From: Oscillospiraceae bacterium
Lineage (GTDB): Bacteria > Bacillota > Clostridia > Oscillospirales > Oscillospiraceae
DNA: 64,000 nucleotides
Assembly: GCA_910575265.1 (NCBI GenBank)
Contig: CAJTEA010000003.1
Coordinates: forward strand, 124,001-188,000
Direction: 5' to 3'
Under the pieces are notes generated by a model, which was not told the DNA's origin, did not search any database, and saw only the letters and a program-made list of their open reading frames with translations. Position numbers and translations under genes: made by a program. Numbering within the stretch: position 1 is the first letter of the stretch; each line of letters opens with the position of its first letter. Positions 16,906-26,500 of the stretch are shown in pieces.

Positions 16906-18195
16906 ATGAAGAAGATTCTTGCAGCTGTTCTGGCCAGTACCATGGCACTGGCGCTCGCCGCCTGCGGCGGAGGCGGCGGTACCACCAGCGGCACTCCCCA
17001 GACCTGCGGCGGCAGCTCCAATACCCCCGCCCCCTCTACCGGCGGCAAGGTTGAGATCAGCGCCATCGTCGCCGAGTACGGCCAGAACACCCGTACCTGG
17101 TGGGCCGACTTTGAGAAGGAATTCAACGCCAGCCACGACGACATCAACCTGACCGTGGAGGTCCAGTCCTGGAACGACATCTCCACTGTGGTCAACACCC
17201 GCATCTCCGGCGACGCCGCCCCCGACATCCTGAACATCGACCTGTTCGCCGCCTATCAGGCGGACGACCTGCTCCTCCCCGCCCAGGACTATGTGTCCGC
17301 TGATACTTATGCCAAGTTCTACCAGTCCTTCCTGGATCAGTCCGTGGTGGACGGCGTTGTGTGGGCCATCCCCGACCTGGCCTCCGCCCGCGCCATGTAT
17401 TATAACAAGGACATCCTGGAGGCCGCCGGCGTGGAAGTGCCCACTACCTGGGACGAGCTGAAGGCCGCCTGTGAGGCCATCAAGGCTTATGACTCCAATA
17501 TCTACCCCTGGGGCATCGACATGACCACCGACGAGGGCCAGGCCGCCGCCGCCTACTACATCTGGAACAACGGCGGTGACTTCACCGACGCTGACGGCAA
17601 CTGGACCCTGAACAGCGACAAGAACGTGGAGGCCATTGAGTACGCCATCGGCCTGATCAACGACGGCCTGACCAACACCGACCCCGCCAACGAGACCCGC
17701 TACAACCTCCAGGACCTGCTGGGCGCCGGCCAGCTGGCTATGATGATCGGCCCCAACTCCATCCCCACCTATGTGGCGGACGGCGGCTATAGCGTCAATC
17801 TGGGCGTTGCCTCCATTCCCACCAACGGCGGCAACCCCTCCGTCTCCGCCGGCGTTATGGACCGCTTCATGGTATTCGACAACGGCTACACTGATGAGGA
17901 GCTGGCCGCGATCACCGAGTTCTTTGATTACTTCTATGAGGATACCCGGTACTCCGAGTGGGTGCTGATGGAGGGCTTCCTGCCCGCCACCTCCGCCGGC
18001 GGCGAGATCGTGGCCGCCTCCGACCCCGAGATGGCTCCCTGGGTGGAGATCGTGGGCAGCTGTAAGTTCTACCCCGTGGCCAAGGCCGAGTGGGACGATG
18101 TGAAGACCGGCATCATCCGCGCCGAGCAGGAGGCTCTGCTGGGCGGCAATGTCCAGGAGCTGCTGGACAATCTCCAGGCTGAAATCGCCGGCTAA
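16906..18195 (+). CDS. Carbohydrate ABC transporter substrate-binding lipoprotein
   Basis: A 429-residue extracellular solute-binding protein of the MalE/UgpB type. The signal peptide ends in ALAACG, so the mature protein is lipid-anchored at Cys21 or close to it. A Gly/Thr/Ser linker follows, then ISAIVAEYGQNTRTWW, VVWAIPDLASARAMYYNKD and VEVPTTWDELKAACEAIK, typical of the family. I place the start at the second of two ATGs (16906), which is seven bases from AGGAG; the first would be one base away. Two permeases follow after a pair of strong hairpins. With NagB, NagA and the NahK cluster around it, an amino-sugar oligosaccharide is the likely cargo. Confidence 0.85.
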   Translation: MKKILAAVLASTMALALAACGGGGGTTSGTPQTCGGSSNTPAPSTGGKVEISAIVAEYGQNTRTWWADFEKEFNASHDDINLTVEVQSWNDISTVVNTRISGDAAPDILNIDLFAAYQADDLLLPAQDYVSADTYAKFYQSFLDQSVVDGVVWAIPDLASARAMYYNKDILEAAGVEVPTTWDELKAACEAIKAYDSNIYPWGIDMTTDEGQAAAAYYIWNNGGDFTDADGNWTLNSDKNVEAIEYAIGLINDGLTNTDPANETRYNLQDLLGAGQLAMMIGPNSIPTYVADGGYSVNLGVASIPTNGGNPSVSAGVMDRFMVFDNGYTDEELAAITEFFDYFYEDTRYSEWVLMEGFLPATSAGGEIVAASDPEMAPWVEIVGSCKFYPVAKAEWDDVKTGIIRAEQEALLGGNVQELLDNLQAEIAG

Positions 18196-18231
18196 CCTCT
18201 CTATTCCACCGCGAACAAAGTTAACGACCGT

Positions 18232-18306
18232 GGGGCCGGGCCAAAACGGCCCGGCCCCCGGCTTTCCAGCCGTTTTCCAAGGGCAGAACCGCTTCTGCCT
18301 TTGGAA
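18232..18306 (+). promoter_or_regulatory. Two intercistronic hairpins between binding-protein and permease genes
   Basis: A perfect 11-bp stem GGGGCCGGGCC/GGCCCGGCCCC (18232-18258) is followed by a 13-14-bp stem (18275-18288 with 18293-18306). Neither has a T run. Such stems commonly protect upstream mRNA or lower downstream expression, giving more binding protein than permease. Confidence 0.7.
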
Positions 18307-18351
18307 AGCGGCCGGAAGGCGCTCATAGATCAAACTACAGGAGGTGTCTCC

Positions 18352-19239
18352 GTGAACAAGAAAACCTTACGCCGAGTGGAACCCTACATCTGGATCGCGC
18401 CCAGTGTGATCCTGATGGCGGTCTTTATCCTTGTTCCCATCTGCTCTGTCTTTCAGATTGCCATGAACGACGTGAGCAAGGCCGGAAAGCTGAGGGGCTT
18501 TAACAACTTCGCCAATTTCAGCAAGGTGCTGAAAAGTCCCACCTTTGCCCTGGTGCTGAAAAACACCATCGTCTGGACCATCGCCGTGGTGGTCATCTCC
18601 ACCGTGCTGGGCTTCTTGCTGGCCCTGGTGCTGAACAACAAGTTCCGCGGCCGGAAGATCGCCCGGGCCATTGTGGTGTTTCCCTGGGCCACCACGCTGG
18701 TCATCCAGGCCAGCGCCTGGAACTTCATCATCAACACCGACTACGGCACCCTGAATACCCTGCTGATGAAGCTGCGCCTCATCAGCGCCCCGGTGAACTG
18801 GACCCCAAACGCCGGAGCCTACTTCGCCTGGGAGATCGCCTGCGGCATCTTCGTCACTATCCCCTTTGTCACCTTCTGCGTCCTGTCCGGCTTACAGAGC
18901 ATCGACACCTCCTATTACGAGGCCGCCACCGTGGACGGGGCTACTTATTTCCAGAAGCTGTTCAGCATCACCCTGCCCCTGGTCAAGTCCTCCCTGACGG
19001 TGGCCACCGTGCTGAATATCATCTATGTGTTCAATTCCTTCCCCATCATCTGGACTATGACCAAGGGCGACCCCGCCAGCCGCACCGACACCCTGGTCAC
19101 CTACCTCTATAAGCTGGCTTTCTACAACTCCAAACAGGGCGAGGCCGCCGCCGTGTCGGTAATCGGCTTCCTGATTTTGCTGATCTGCGCCAGCACCTAC
19201 ATGATTTACACCCTGCGGAAAGGAGATGACGACCTGTGA
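18352..19239 (+). CDS. ABC transporter permease, MalF/UgpA type
   Basis: A 295-residue inner-membrane protein with about six helices, beginning YIWIAPSVILMAVFILVPIC. The EAA loop that docks the ATPase is seen as YYEAATVDGATYFQKLFSI (about residue 190). GTG 18352 is chosen because CAGGAGG lies eight bases upstream; the longer in-frame extension has no ribosome site. It overlaps the next permease gene by four bases (GTGA). No ATPase gene is next to it, and the MsmK-type ATPase at 22310 probably energises the pair. Confidence 0.88.
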   Translation: MNKKTLRRVEPYIWIAPSVILMAVFILVPICSVFQIAMNDVSKAGKLRGFNNFANFSKVLKSPTFALVLKNTIVWTIAVVVISTVLGFLLALVLNNKFRGRKIARAIVVFPWATTLVIQASAWNFIINTDYGTLNTLLMKLRLISAPVNWTPNAGAYFAWEIACGIFVTIPFVTFCVLSGLQSIDTSYYEAATVDGATYFQKLFSITLPLVKSSLTVATVLNIIYVFNSFPIIWTMTKGDPASRTDTLVTYLYKLAFYNSKQGEAAAVSVIGFLILLICASTYMIYTLRKGDDDL

Positions 19240-20102
19240 ACCAAGTCAAAAAGCCTGTCTCGGTCAAAAAAGTGATTCTGCGGGTCCTGCTCTATTTCGT
19301 GGTTTTGGATGTGTGCGTCATCACCCTGTATCCCTACTTCGCCATGCTTTGCACCGCCCTGAAGGACCGCTCTGAAATTTTCGCCAGTATCGCGCTGGGC
19401 AAGTCCACCATTCTGCCGGTCAATGTTATGTGGTCCAACTTTATCGACATCTGGAGTCGGGCGCCTATGGCCCGGTATCTGCTCAACTCCATCCTCATCG
19501 CCGGCGGGTCCACCGTCATCGCCATGCTGTGCGGCATCCCAGCCGCCTATGCCCTGGCCCGGATGAAGTTTAAAGGGCAGACCATTTTCCTGGGCTTTGT
19601 GATTGTATCCCAGATGTTCGCCCCGGTGGTGCTGCTCATCGGCATCTATAAGGTGATGGGAGCTATGGGCCTGACCGACAGCATCCTGGGTCTGATTTTC
19701 ATCAACGCCGCCTTCAATCAGGCCTTTACCGTCTGGCTGCTGCGAGGCACCTTTATGGGCATCTCCGCCGAGATGGAACAGGCCGCCACCATCGATGGCT
19801 GTACCCGTGTCCAGTCCATGCTGCGGGTCCTCCTCCCGGTGGCCGCCCCCGGCATCGTCACCACCCTGATTTTTATCTTCATCAACGCCTGGAACGAGTA
19901 TACCGTGGCCCTGTGCCTGATCTCCACCGACACCCTCAAGCCGCTGACCGTGGGCATCAACACCTTTAACGGCTACAACATGATCGAGTGGCAGTACCTC
20001 TTTGCCGCCTCTATTTTTGCCATCATCCCCGTCGTGATTCTCTTTATGTGCATCGAGAAGAACCTGGTCAGTGGTCTGGCCTCCGGCGGCGTGAAGGGAT
20101 AA
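19236..20102 (+). CDS. ABC transporter permease, MalG/UgpE type
   Basis: A 288-residue membrane protein, the second channel half of the importer. It has six probable helices, starting LYFVVLDVCVITLYPYFAML, and an EAA loop EMEQAATIDGCTRVQSMLRV (about residue 185). The GTG start at 19236 overlaps the stop of the first permease. It is followed after 70 bases by nagB. Confidence 0.88.
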   Translation: MNQVKKPVSVKKVILRVLLYFVVLDVCVITLYPYFAMLCTALKDRSEIFASIALGKSTILPVNVMWSNFIDIWSRAPMARYLLNSILIAGGSTVIAMLCGIPAAYALARMKFKGQTIFLGFVIVSQMFAPVVLLIGIYKVMGAMGLTDSILGLIFINAAFNQAFTVWLLRGTFMGISAEMEQAATIDGCTRVQSMLRVLLPVAAPGIVTTLIFIFINAWNEYTVALCLISTDTLKPLTVGINTFNGYNMIEWQYLFAASIFAIIPVVILFMCIEKNLVSGLASGGVKG

Positions 20103-20119
20103 TTTTTCTGGATTCAGGC

Positions 20120-20148
20120 TTGCATATCCCGCGCGTATCATATAAAAT
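20120..20148 (+). promoter_or_regulatory. Possible promoter for nagB-nagA
   Basis: TTGCAT (20120-20125) and TAAAAT (20143-20148) are spaced 17 bases, in the gap between the second permease gene and nagB. Read-through from the transporter is equally possible. Confidence 0.4.
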
Positions 20149-20172
20149 AACAAGGAAAAGGAGTTATGCGCT

Positions 20173-20919
20173 ATGAAAATTTTTCGGGAAAAAGACTACG
20201 ACGCCATGAGCCGCCGCGCCGCCCAGGTGATTGCCGCGGAGATTGCCCACAATCCCGCCTGTGTGCTGGGTCTGGCTACCGGCTCCACCCCCGAGGGGGC
20301 CTACAAATACCTGGTAGACTGGTACGAGAAGGGCTTTCTCAGCTTTACGGATGTACGCAGCGTCAACCTGGACGAGTATGTGGGTCTGTCTCCCGACCAC
20401 GACCAGAGCTACCGCTATTTTATGCGGAGCAACCTCTTTGACCACGTGGACATCGCGCCTGAGAACACTCGGGTGCCCGACGGCTTGGCCGCCGACACCA
20501 CCGCCTTCTGCGCCGAATATGACGCCTATATTCGCTCCTTGGGCTATGTGGACCTCCAGCTGTTGGGCATTGGCCGCAACGGCCATATCGGCTTCAACGA
20601 GCCTGGCGACTGCTTTGTCAAAGAGACCCATGTGGTTGATTTGGCGGAAAGCACCATTGACGCCAATTCCCGCTTCTTCGCCACCCGTGACGATGTGCCC
20701 AAGCAGGCCATCAGCATGGGCATCGGCGCCATTATGGGGGCCAAAAAGGTCCTGCTGTGCGCCAGCGGCGAGGAAAAGGCGGACGCCATTTACAACTCCG
20801 TCCGCGGTCCTATCACCCCCAAGTGCCCCGGCTCCATCCTCCAGCTCCACCCCAATGTAGTGCTGGTGGCGGACGAAGCGGCCCTCAGCAAGCTGATCGC
20901 CGCAGGGGTGGTCAAATGA
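20173..20919 (+). CDS. nagB: Glucosamine-6-phosphate deaminase
   Basis: A 248-residue enzyme that turns glucosamine 6-phosphate into fructose 6-phosphate and ammonia. Family hallmarks are LGLATGSTPEGAYKYL (phosphate loop, about residues 34-49), VNLDEYVGLSPDHDQSY and LGIGRNGHIGFNEPGD with the catalytic Asp, His and Glu region. The start follows AAGGAG by about ten bases. The gene overlaps nagA by four bases, so the two final steps of GlcNAc catabolism are coupled and placed directly after the importer genes. Confidence 0.94.
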   Translation: MKIFREKDYDAMSRRAAQVIAAEIAHNPACVLGLATGSTPEGAYKYLVDWYEKGFLSFTDVRSVNLDEYVGLSPDHDQSYRYFMRSNLFDHVDIAPENTRVPDGLAADTTAFCAEYDAYIRSLGYVDLQLLGIGRNGHIGFNEPGDCFVKETHVVDLAESTIDANSRFFATRDDVPKQAISMGIGAIMGAKKVLLCASGEEKADAIYNSVRGPITPKCPGSILQLHPNVVLVADEAALSKLIAAGVVK

Positions 20920-22052
20920 GAATCACCGGCGGCCAGGTCTTTGACCTGGAACGGGGCTTTGTCAGCCGGGACGTCTGCGCCAGCGGTCTCCTGATCACGG
21001 AGGCCAGCGGGGACGATACCGTCCTGGACGCCTCCGGGTGCTACGTCATCCCCGGCCTGGTGGACGTTCACTTCCACGGCTGCGTGGGAGAGGATTTCAG
21101 CGACGCCACCCCCGAGGGCCTGCAAAAAATCGCCGATTACGAGCTGTCCCAGGGAGTCACCTATATCTGTCCCACCGGCATGACCTTGCCTGAGGACCAG
21201 CTGACCGCCATCTGCGAAAACACCGCCGCCCACCAGAAGCGCGATTCCGGCGGCGCTGAGGTGGTGGGCGCCCATCTGGAGGGCCCCTTCCTCTGCATGG
21301 CGAAAAAGGGCGCCCAAAACGGCGATTACCTCCACGACCCCGATGTTTCCATGCTCAAGCGCCTCCAGGAGGCCGCCGGGGGCTGCGTGCGTCTGGTCAC
21401 CCTGGCCCCTGAGCAGCCCGGTTCCATTGAGTTTATCAAGGCGGCGGCGGAAATGGGTATCCACGTCTCCGTGGGCCACACCGTGGCCAACTATGAGACG
21501 GCGAAAGCCGCCTTTGAGGCGGGGGCGGACCACGCCACCCACCTGTACAACGCTATGCCGCCCCTGGCCCACCGGGACCCCGGTGTCATCGGCGCGGCCT
21601 ATGAGGTTCCCCACGTCAAGGCGGAGCTGATCTGCGACGGCATCCACATCCACCCTTCCGTGGTGCGTCTCACCTTCAGCCTGTTCGGGAAAGAACGGAT
21701 GATTATCATTTCCGATTCCCTCCGGGCCACCGGCATGCCTGACGGCGAATATCCCTTCGGCGGGCAGATGATCGAGGTCCATGGAAACCGGGCCACCATC
21801 CTGGGCCACCCGGAGACCCTGGCCGGCTCAGTCACCAGCCTGATGGGCTGTCTGCGCCAGGCCATCGCCTTCGGCGTCCCCGCCGCCGACGCGGTACGGG
21901 CCTGTACCTACAACCCGGCCCAATCCATCGGCATCGACGACCGCGCCGGCACCCTGGACGTGGGCAAAGAGGCCAGCATCGTCCTGCTGAACCAGAAGGA
22001 CCTGTCTATTAAGGCCATTTTCTTTAAGGGACAGCGGGTGTATAGCGGCTAA
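20916..22052 (+). CDS. nagA: N-acetylglucosamine-6-phosphate deacetylase
   Basis: A 378-residue amidohydrolase that removes acetate from GlcNAc-6-phosphate. Zinc-site and catalytic motifs are seen in order: VDVHFHGCVG (about residues 46-55), HLEGPFLCMAKKGAQN with the metal-binding Glu, SVGHTVANYETA, HLYNAMPPLAHRDPG, ICDGIHIHP and IISDSLRATGMPDG with the catalytic Asp. The start at 20916 overlaps the nagB stop. Together with nagB it feeds GlcNAc into glycolysis, an alternative to the kinase/nucleotidyltransferase/epimerase branch upstream. Confidence 0.93.
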   Translation: MRITGGQVFDLERGFVSRDVCASGLLITEASGDDTVLDASGCYVIPGLVDVHFHGCVGEDFSDATPEGLQKIADYELSQGVTYICPTGMTLPEDQLTAICENTAAHQKRDSGGAEVVGAHLEGPFLCMAKKGAQNGDYLHDPDVSMLKRLQEAAGGCVRLVTLAPEQPGSIEFIKAAAEMGIHVSVGHTVANYETAKAAFEAGADHATHLYNAMPPLAHRDPGVIGAAYEVPHVKAELICDGIHIHPSVVRLTFSLFGKERMIIISDSLRATGMPDGEYPFGGQMIEVHGNRATILGHPETLAGSVTSLMGCLRQAIAFGVPAADAVRACTYNPAQSIGIDDRAGTLDVGKEASIVLLNQKDLSIKAIFFKGQRVYSG

Positions 22053-22309
22053 AGCTCTTTTTGCTGCCGCTTTCTCTGGAAAAAAGGCAGACCCCTGTTG
22101 GAATGAGCGGACCCGTCCGCTTTTCCATATAAACCACGGGCTGGGACACTACTCCATCACTATAGTGCCCGGTACCAAACAAAAAGGAGGAAAAAACCGC
22201 CGCGGCTTGCGGTGCGGCAGTGTGGAGACCTGTCGTAAAGTTCCCACGGGCACCGCTCCCATGGGACGAGGTGGAATGGCGGAGGCCGCTCCATCAAAGC
22301 CGAAACGTT

Positions 22310-23500
22310 ATGGCAACTCTGAACCTGAAGAACATCCAGAAGATCTACCCCCACAGCAGCGACCAGAAGAAGGCCAAAAAGAAGAAGGGCGAGCCTGAGA
22401 AGAAGACCAACCTGCAGGTGACTGACCAGGGCGTCATCGCGGTCCAGTCCTTCAACCTGGACATCGCCGACAAGGAATTCATCGTGCTGGTCGGCCCCTC
22501 CGGCTGCGGCAAGTCCACCACCCTGCGCATGGTGGCCGGCCTGGAAGAGATCTCCGGCGGTGAGCTTTACATCGATGGCAAGCTGATGAACGATGTGGAG
22601 CCCAAGAACCGCGACATCGCCATGGTGTTCCAGAGCTACGCTCTGTATCCCCATATGACGGTGTATGAGAATATGGCCTTCCCCCTGAAGCTGCGCAAGA
22701 TGGACAAGGACGAGATCGACCGCCGGGTCAAGGAGGCGGCCGAGATCCTGGACATCACCCAGTATCTGGACCGCAAGCCCAAGGCTCTGTCCGGCGGTCA
22801 GCGGCAGCGTGTGGCCATCGGCCGCGCCATTGTCCGGGAGCCCAAGGTGCTGCTCATGGACGAGCCGCTGTCCAACCTGGACGCCAAGCTGCGTAACCAG
22901 ATGCGCGCCGAGATCATCAAGCTGCGCCAGAAGATCAACACCACCTTCATCTACGTCACCCACGACCAGACCGAGGCTATGACCCTGGGTGACCGGATCG
23001 TGATCATGAAGGACGGCTTCATCCAGCAGATCGGCACCCCTCAGGAGGTCTTTGACCACCCCGCCAATCTGTTTGTGTCCGGCTTCATCGGCATGCCGCA
23101 GATGAACTACTTCAACGCCAAGCTGGTCAACGAGGGCGGTAAGTACGCCGTGGCTGTGGAGAGCTGCAAGGTCGTGCTCTCGGATGAGAAGCAGAAGAAC
23201 CTGACCGCTCACAAGGTGCAGCCCCAGGACATCACCCTGGGCGTCCGTCCCAGCCACATGGTACTGGCCAAGCAGCCCGGCAACACCCTGTCCGCCATCA
23301 TTGATGTGTCTGAGCTGATGGGCAGCGAGGTCCACTTCCACGCCAATGCCAACGGCAAGGACGTGGTGGTCATCGTTCCCACCATGAACGCCGACGGCGA
23401 GCGAATTGACTCCTATCACGCCGGCGACAAGCTGAATCTGACCTTCAGCGGCAACGTCTGCCATCTCTTTGGCAAGGACGGCAAGAATCTGGAGTTCTAA
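22310..23500 (+). CDS. MsmK/UgpC-type ABC transporter ATPase
   Basis: A 396-residue sugar-importer ATPase. Walker A is GPSGCGKSTT, the Q-loop is VFQSYALYPHM, the signature is LSGGQRQRVAIGRA, Walker B is VLLMDEPLSNLD and the switch is VTHDQTEAM. A C-terminal TOBE-like regulatory domain follows. Unusually, a Lys-rich insert of about 25 residues (SSDQKKAKKKKGEPEKKT) sits between the first strand and the Walker A region, where most MsmK proteins have a short turn. The ATG at 22310 is chosen by homology; no good ribosome site precedes it. It probably powers this importer and others, as MsmK does. The preceding 257 bases (22053-22309) hold no gene. Confidence 0.87.
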   Translation: MATLNLKNIQKIYPHSSDQKKAKKKKGEPEKKTNLQVTDQGVIAVQSFNLDIADKEFIVLVGPSGCGKSTTLRMVAGLEEISGGELYIDGKLMNDVEPKNRDIAMVFQSYALYPHMTVYENMAFPLKLRKMDKDEIDRRVKEAAEILDITQYLDRKPKALSGGQRQRVAIGRAIVREPKVLLMDEPLSNLDAKLRNQMRAEIIKLRQKINTTFIYVTHDQTEAMTLGDRIVIMKDGFIQQIGTPQEVFDHPANLFVSGFIGMPQMNYFNAKLVNEGGKYAVAVESCKVVLSDEKQKNLTAHKVQPQDITLGVRPSHMVLAKQPGNTLSAIIDVSELMGSEVHFHANANGKDVVVIVPTMNADGERIDSYHAGDKLNLTFSGNVCHLFGKDGKNLEF

Positions 23501-23529
23501 GCGAATCGCGAACCTCCTCCACCGGTAAA

Positions 23530-23570
23530 AACCGGCCCCGCCTTTGATGGAAAGGCGGGGCCGGTTCTTA
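23530..23570. terminator. Bidirectional terminator between msmK-like gene and SLH gene
   Basis: A 16-bp stem (arms 23530-23545 and 23551-23566) with a five-base loop lies between convergent genes. Confidence 0.85.
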
Positions 23571-23578
23571 TGTTTGTC

Positions 23579-26500
23579 TTAATAGGTCAGTACCCGGTGA
23601 ATCATCTCGGCCATGTCCACCCGGGTCAGGGCGCCTTTGGGGTCCAGGCGGCCGCTGTAGGTGGGCAGCCAGCCCACCTGAATGGCGTTGGCCATCGCTC
23701 CCTGGGCGTAGCTGGATACACTGCCGGCGTCGCTGTAGCTGGACAGGACCCCGGCGTAGCCGTCGCCGGCGTTCCAGCCCGAGGCGCGCATGGCCCGCTG
23801 GACCATACACACGGCGTCCTGGCGGCTCAGGGTACCCTGGGGGGCGTAGGCGCCGTTGCCGATGCCGCTGACAATCCCCAGAGAGTACAGTGTATTCACC
23901 GCCTGGGCGTAATAGACTCCGGAGGGAACGTCATAAAAGGCGTTGGAAGCGCCGCCGCCGCTCAGGCCAAAGGCCTGATAAACCATCACCGCGAAGTCGC
24001 CCCGGGTGATGGAGTGCTCCGGGCCGTACTGGTTGGAGGAAACACCGTTGGTGATCCCATTCTCCCGAAGAAAATCCACCGCGGCCCGCTGGGCGTTGTT
24101 ATAGCCGCTCATGTCGTTGAAGTAGGAGGAGTTGTAGCTGGGAGAGACGGTGATGAGCACCTCACCCTCAAAGGTAGAGCCGTTGGAGTTTGAGCCGGTG
24201 TAGCCAATGGAGACTGTGCCGGTATAGCCCGCCCTAGGGACGAAGGTCAGGTCAGAAATAAGGTTGCTGCCGCTGGTCCGGTAGTCCATGGAGGTGTTGG
24301 CCTGACGCCCATAGCGGGTGGGACTGGTGTACTGGTAGTACAGATAGCCCGCGCTGGTGGAGGGCAGGGAGGTCAGGCGGATGGAGGACAGGGTGTAGCC
24401 GTTGCGTCTGAAATCGCCGCTGACAAAGTCCACCGGAGCGGTGCGGGTTGAGTAACGCACGGTCACATCCGCCGCCGCGCGTTCCACCTCGATCTCCACC
24501 GTGCCGGTGAAGGTCCCGCCGCCGCTGGCGGCGGTGGCGGTGAAGTCCAGATACACCGTTCCGGTAAAGCCGCTGGCGGGAAGAAAGGCCACACGGTCCA
24601 GATCGCTAGCGCTGATGGATGTGTTGCCGCTGGAAATCCGGGTGCCCTGGTTGGAGCTGGAGCGGTAATTGCGGTACAGAGAGCCCTGGCTGGTGGAGGG
24701 GATGTCAAAACGGACTGTGCTCACGTTCCGGTCGGTCTCCCACTGGGAGAGGTCGTCAAAATCGTCTCGGTCAAAGACAGCGGCGGTTTTGGAATCGGTG
24801 ACGTAGCGGATGTTCCCCCAATTGGTACCGGTTCCGGAGCTGCTGGATTCCACGGTGACCACACCGTCAAACCGATCGCCGTTGACGCTGTAACCCACAA
24901 AGGGGATATCCACAGCGCCGATAAACCCGCTTGACGCCCGGAAGGACAGATTGCCGATTCTGGAGACGCCGGAGCCTCTGTAATAGCGGGTGCTGGTGTT
25001 GGCCCGGCTGCTGTTGTGGTAAAGCGTGCCGTCGATGCTGTTGGGCAGGCTCTGGAGGATGATATAATCCAGTCCGCTGTTGGTTTTTTCCCGGCACAGG
25101 CTGTTAAAGTCGCTGGCGGCGAAGCTCACCGACCGTCCGGCGGCGCAGGTGTAACGGATCTCGCCGGTGCCGGAGCCGGTCCCGGCGCGGACGTTGATTT
25201 CCACGTTTCCGGTGAAGCGGGTGCCGTCGGTGGTGTAGCCAGTGAAGGGGACGCGGATCGTCCCCACGTATCCCTCCGCGGCAACGAAGACCAGCCGGTC
25301 GACGCGGGGAGCGCGGGTGCCGTAGTAGTAGCTGGTGTCCAGCGAGGCCGGAGTTCCGGTGCTGGAGGAGGACGTATAATCGTAATACAGCGCGCCCTCG
25401 GAGGCTGTGGGCAGGGCGTCGAAGCGGATGAAGCTGACGGTCTGGTAGTTGTCAAGCAGGTCGCGGCAATATTCGTTAAAGTCCGCGTCATCAAACCGGA
25501 TTATGCCGCCCTGAGCCGTCTCATAGTGCAGACCGCCGATGGAGCTGCCCGACTCCCTGCCCACGTTGATGATGACCTGTCCGGTGTAGCTCTCGCCGGA
25601 TGTGCCGGTGATGTGAGCGGTGTAGTAGACGGTAACGGGTCCGGTATAGCCGGGGGCGGGGACGAACCAGATGCTGTCCAGCTCCTTCAGGCTGTACTGG
25701 GCGCGCAGACTGACCAGGCTGCCGTAGTTGCCGGCGGAGGAGTAGTTGGTATATAGCGTGCCCTGGCGCTCCGGGGGCTGGGAGAAGGTGACATAGTCCA
25801 GATTGATCCCTTTGAAGTTCCGGCACACCTTATTGAACTCGGTGGAGCTGAACTTCACGGCGGTGTTGTACGAGGTGCTCAGGTTAATGCTCTCCACGCC
25901 GCCGGAGCTGCCGCCGTTCTGGGTGACCGTGAGATAGATACGGCAGGCGTAGTTCTGGACCTCTCCGCTGCCAATGGCGATGGCGGTGTACCGGATGGTC
26001 ACCTGGCCGCCGTTAAAGGTGGGCTTGGGAACGAAGGTGATATCCCGGATGTCCCGCTGGCCGCTGGTGGGGTCGATGTAGTAGTTCTCAGCGCCCACGC
26101 CTATGCCGGGCTCGGCCTCGGAGCGGTAGCGGTAATAGAGCGTACCCTGGCTGGTGTCCATGTTCAGGCCGGTGATATAGGACAGCTTCCCGTTGGCCTG
26201 GGCGCGGAAATCGCTGATCAGGCTGGAGAAGGACAGGGTGTCGCTGATTTTGACAGGATCTTTTACAGTGATGGTGGATTTTTCGTCGGGCTTGACCTCA
26301 ACGTCCAGCGTTTCGGAGTAGGTGCTGTTTTTCACCCGGATGGTCAGCTTGGTGGTGCCCACGGACTGGCCGATCAGGGTGTCGCTGCGCGCACTGGCGA
26401 CATAGCCGTCACTGGTGCCGATTTGCAGGCCGGACAGGGTGGTGGCGCCTACATAGTCAATGATGTCGCTGATCTTCACCTGCTCATTTTCGGTCAGCTC

